A stretch of DNA of 13,146 nucleotides. Source: Sulfurovum sp. (GTDB lineage Bacteria; Campylobacterota; Campylobacteria; Campylobacterales; Sulfurovaceae). The stretch's first letter is position 1; each line of letters begins with the position of its first letter. The position numbers and the translations under genes are program-made. The notes under the pieces are model-generated. The model searched no databases, was not told the origin of the DNA, and worked only from the letters and a program-made list of their open reading frames with translations. Below, piece by piece: positions 13,113 to 13,146 of this stretch. Location: the NCBI GenBank assembly GCA_020726085.1, contig DYTG01000043.1:1-13146 (forward strand), given 5' to 3'.

Positions 13113-13146
13113 ATGAAAAAAGACATCACCACCAAAGATACCATCA
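13113..13146 (+). CDS. Start of an unidentified gene, probably leaderless (partial)
   Basis: An ATG at 13113 opens a frame reading MKKDITTKDTI to the window edge, only 11 complete codons. No Shine-Dalgarno precedes it (CCCCTCC), and the -10 box ends 7 nt before it, so the mRNA would begin at about the start codon. The Lys- and Thr-rich start gives no family assignment. A later start codon outside the window is possible. Confidence 0.45.
   Translation, partial: MKKDITTKDTI

Overview
The window looks like a chromosomal segment of a Campylobacterota (epsilonproteobacterial) organism, probably a free-living Sulfurimonas/Sulfurovum-type lineage rather than a host-adapted Campylobacter or Helicobacter. 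This is inferred from three things. Several genes are densely overlapped. Promoters carry extended -10 boxes (TGN-TATAAT) with T-rich upstream stretches and no recognisable -35. The order rpmE-rsmI-rlmB-membrane protein resembles, from memory, a Campylobacter jejuni arrangement. The genus is not proven by anything I can see.

Left block (1-2540, minus strand): a translation-related operon read leftwards. It runs ribosomal protein L31 (rpmE), 16S rRNA methyltransferase RsmI, 23S-type SpoU methyltransferase RlmB, then a single-pass membrane protein with an N-terminal HTH-like region (RodZ-like layout) cut by the window edge. A divergent intergenic region of about 300 bp (2465-2760) holds the rpmE and greA promoters plus two inverted repeats. 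Rightwards follows a tightly overlapped trio: greA, argC and an LpxH-like metallophosphoesterase. This trio converges on nadA (minus), with an 8-nt overlap of the two 3' ends.

Middle (5916-7121): a decayed patch. A promoter and ribosome binding site lead into a citrate synthase (gltA) remnant. The remnant has an in-frame internal deletion of about 205 codons, a CAA-to-TAA-type nonsense codon and a lost C-terminus. It is followed by a small unrecognised gene broken by one extra A in an A7 run.

Right block (7122-13040, minus strand): two transcription units. tyrA-hldE (aromatic amino acid synthesis, and ADP-heptose synthesis for lipopolysaccharide) runs from a promoter at about 13065. A second promoter at about 10730 drives a retropepsin-like RimB/AspP-type protease, RimK glutamate ligase, an M42-type dinuclear-zinc aminopeptidase and acetate kinase. 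The first three genes are joined by TAATG stop/start overlaps. This set looks like a protein or peptide glutamylation and deglutamylation module and is the most interesting intact system here. At the far right a plus-strand gene begins only 8 nt after its -10 box, so its mRNA is predicted to be leaderless.

I see no rRNA, tRNA, CRISPR array, insertion sequence or phage gene in the window.
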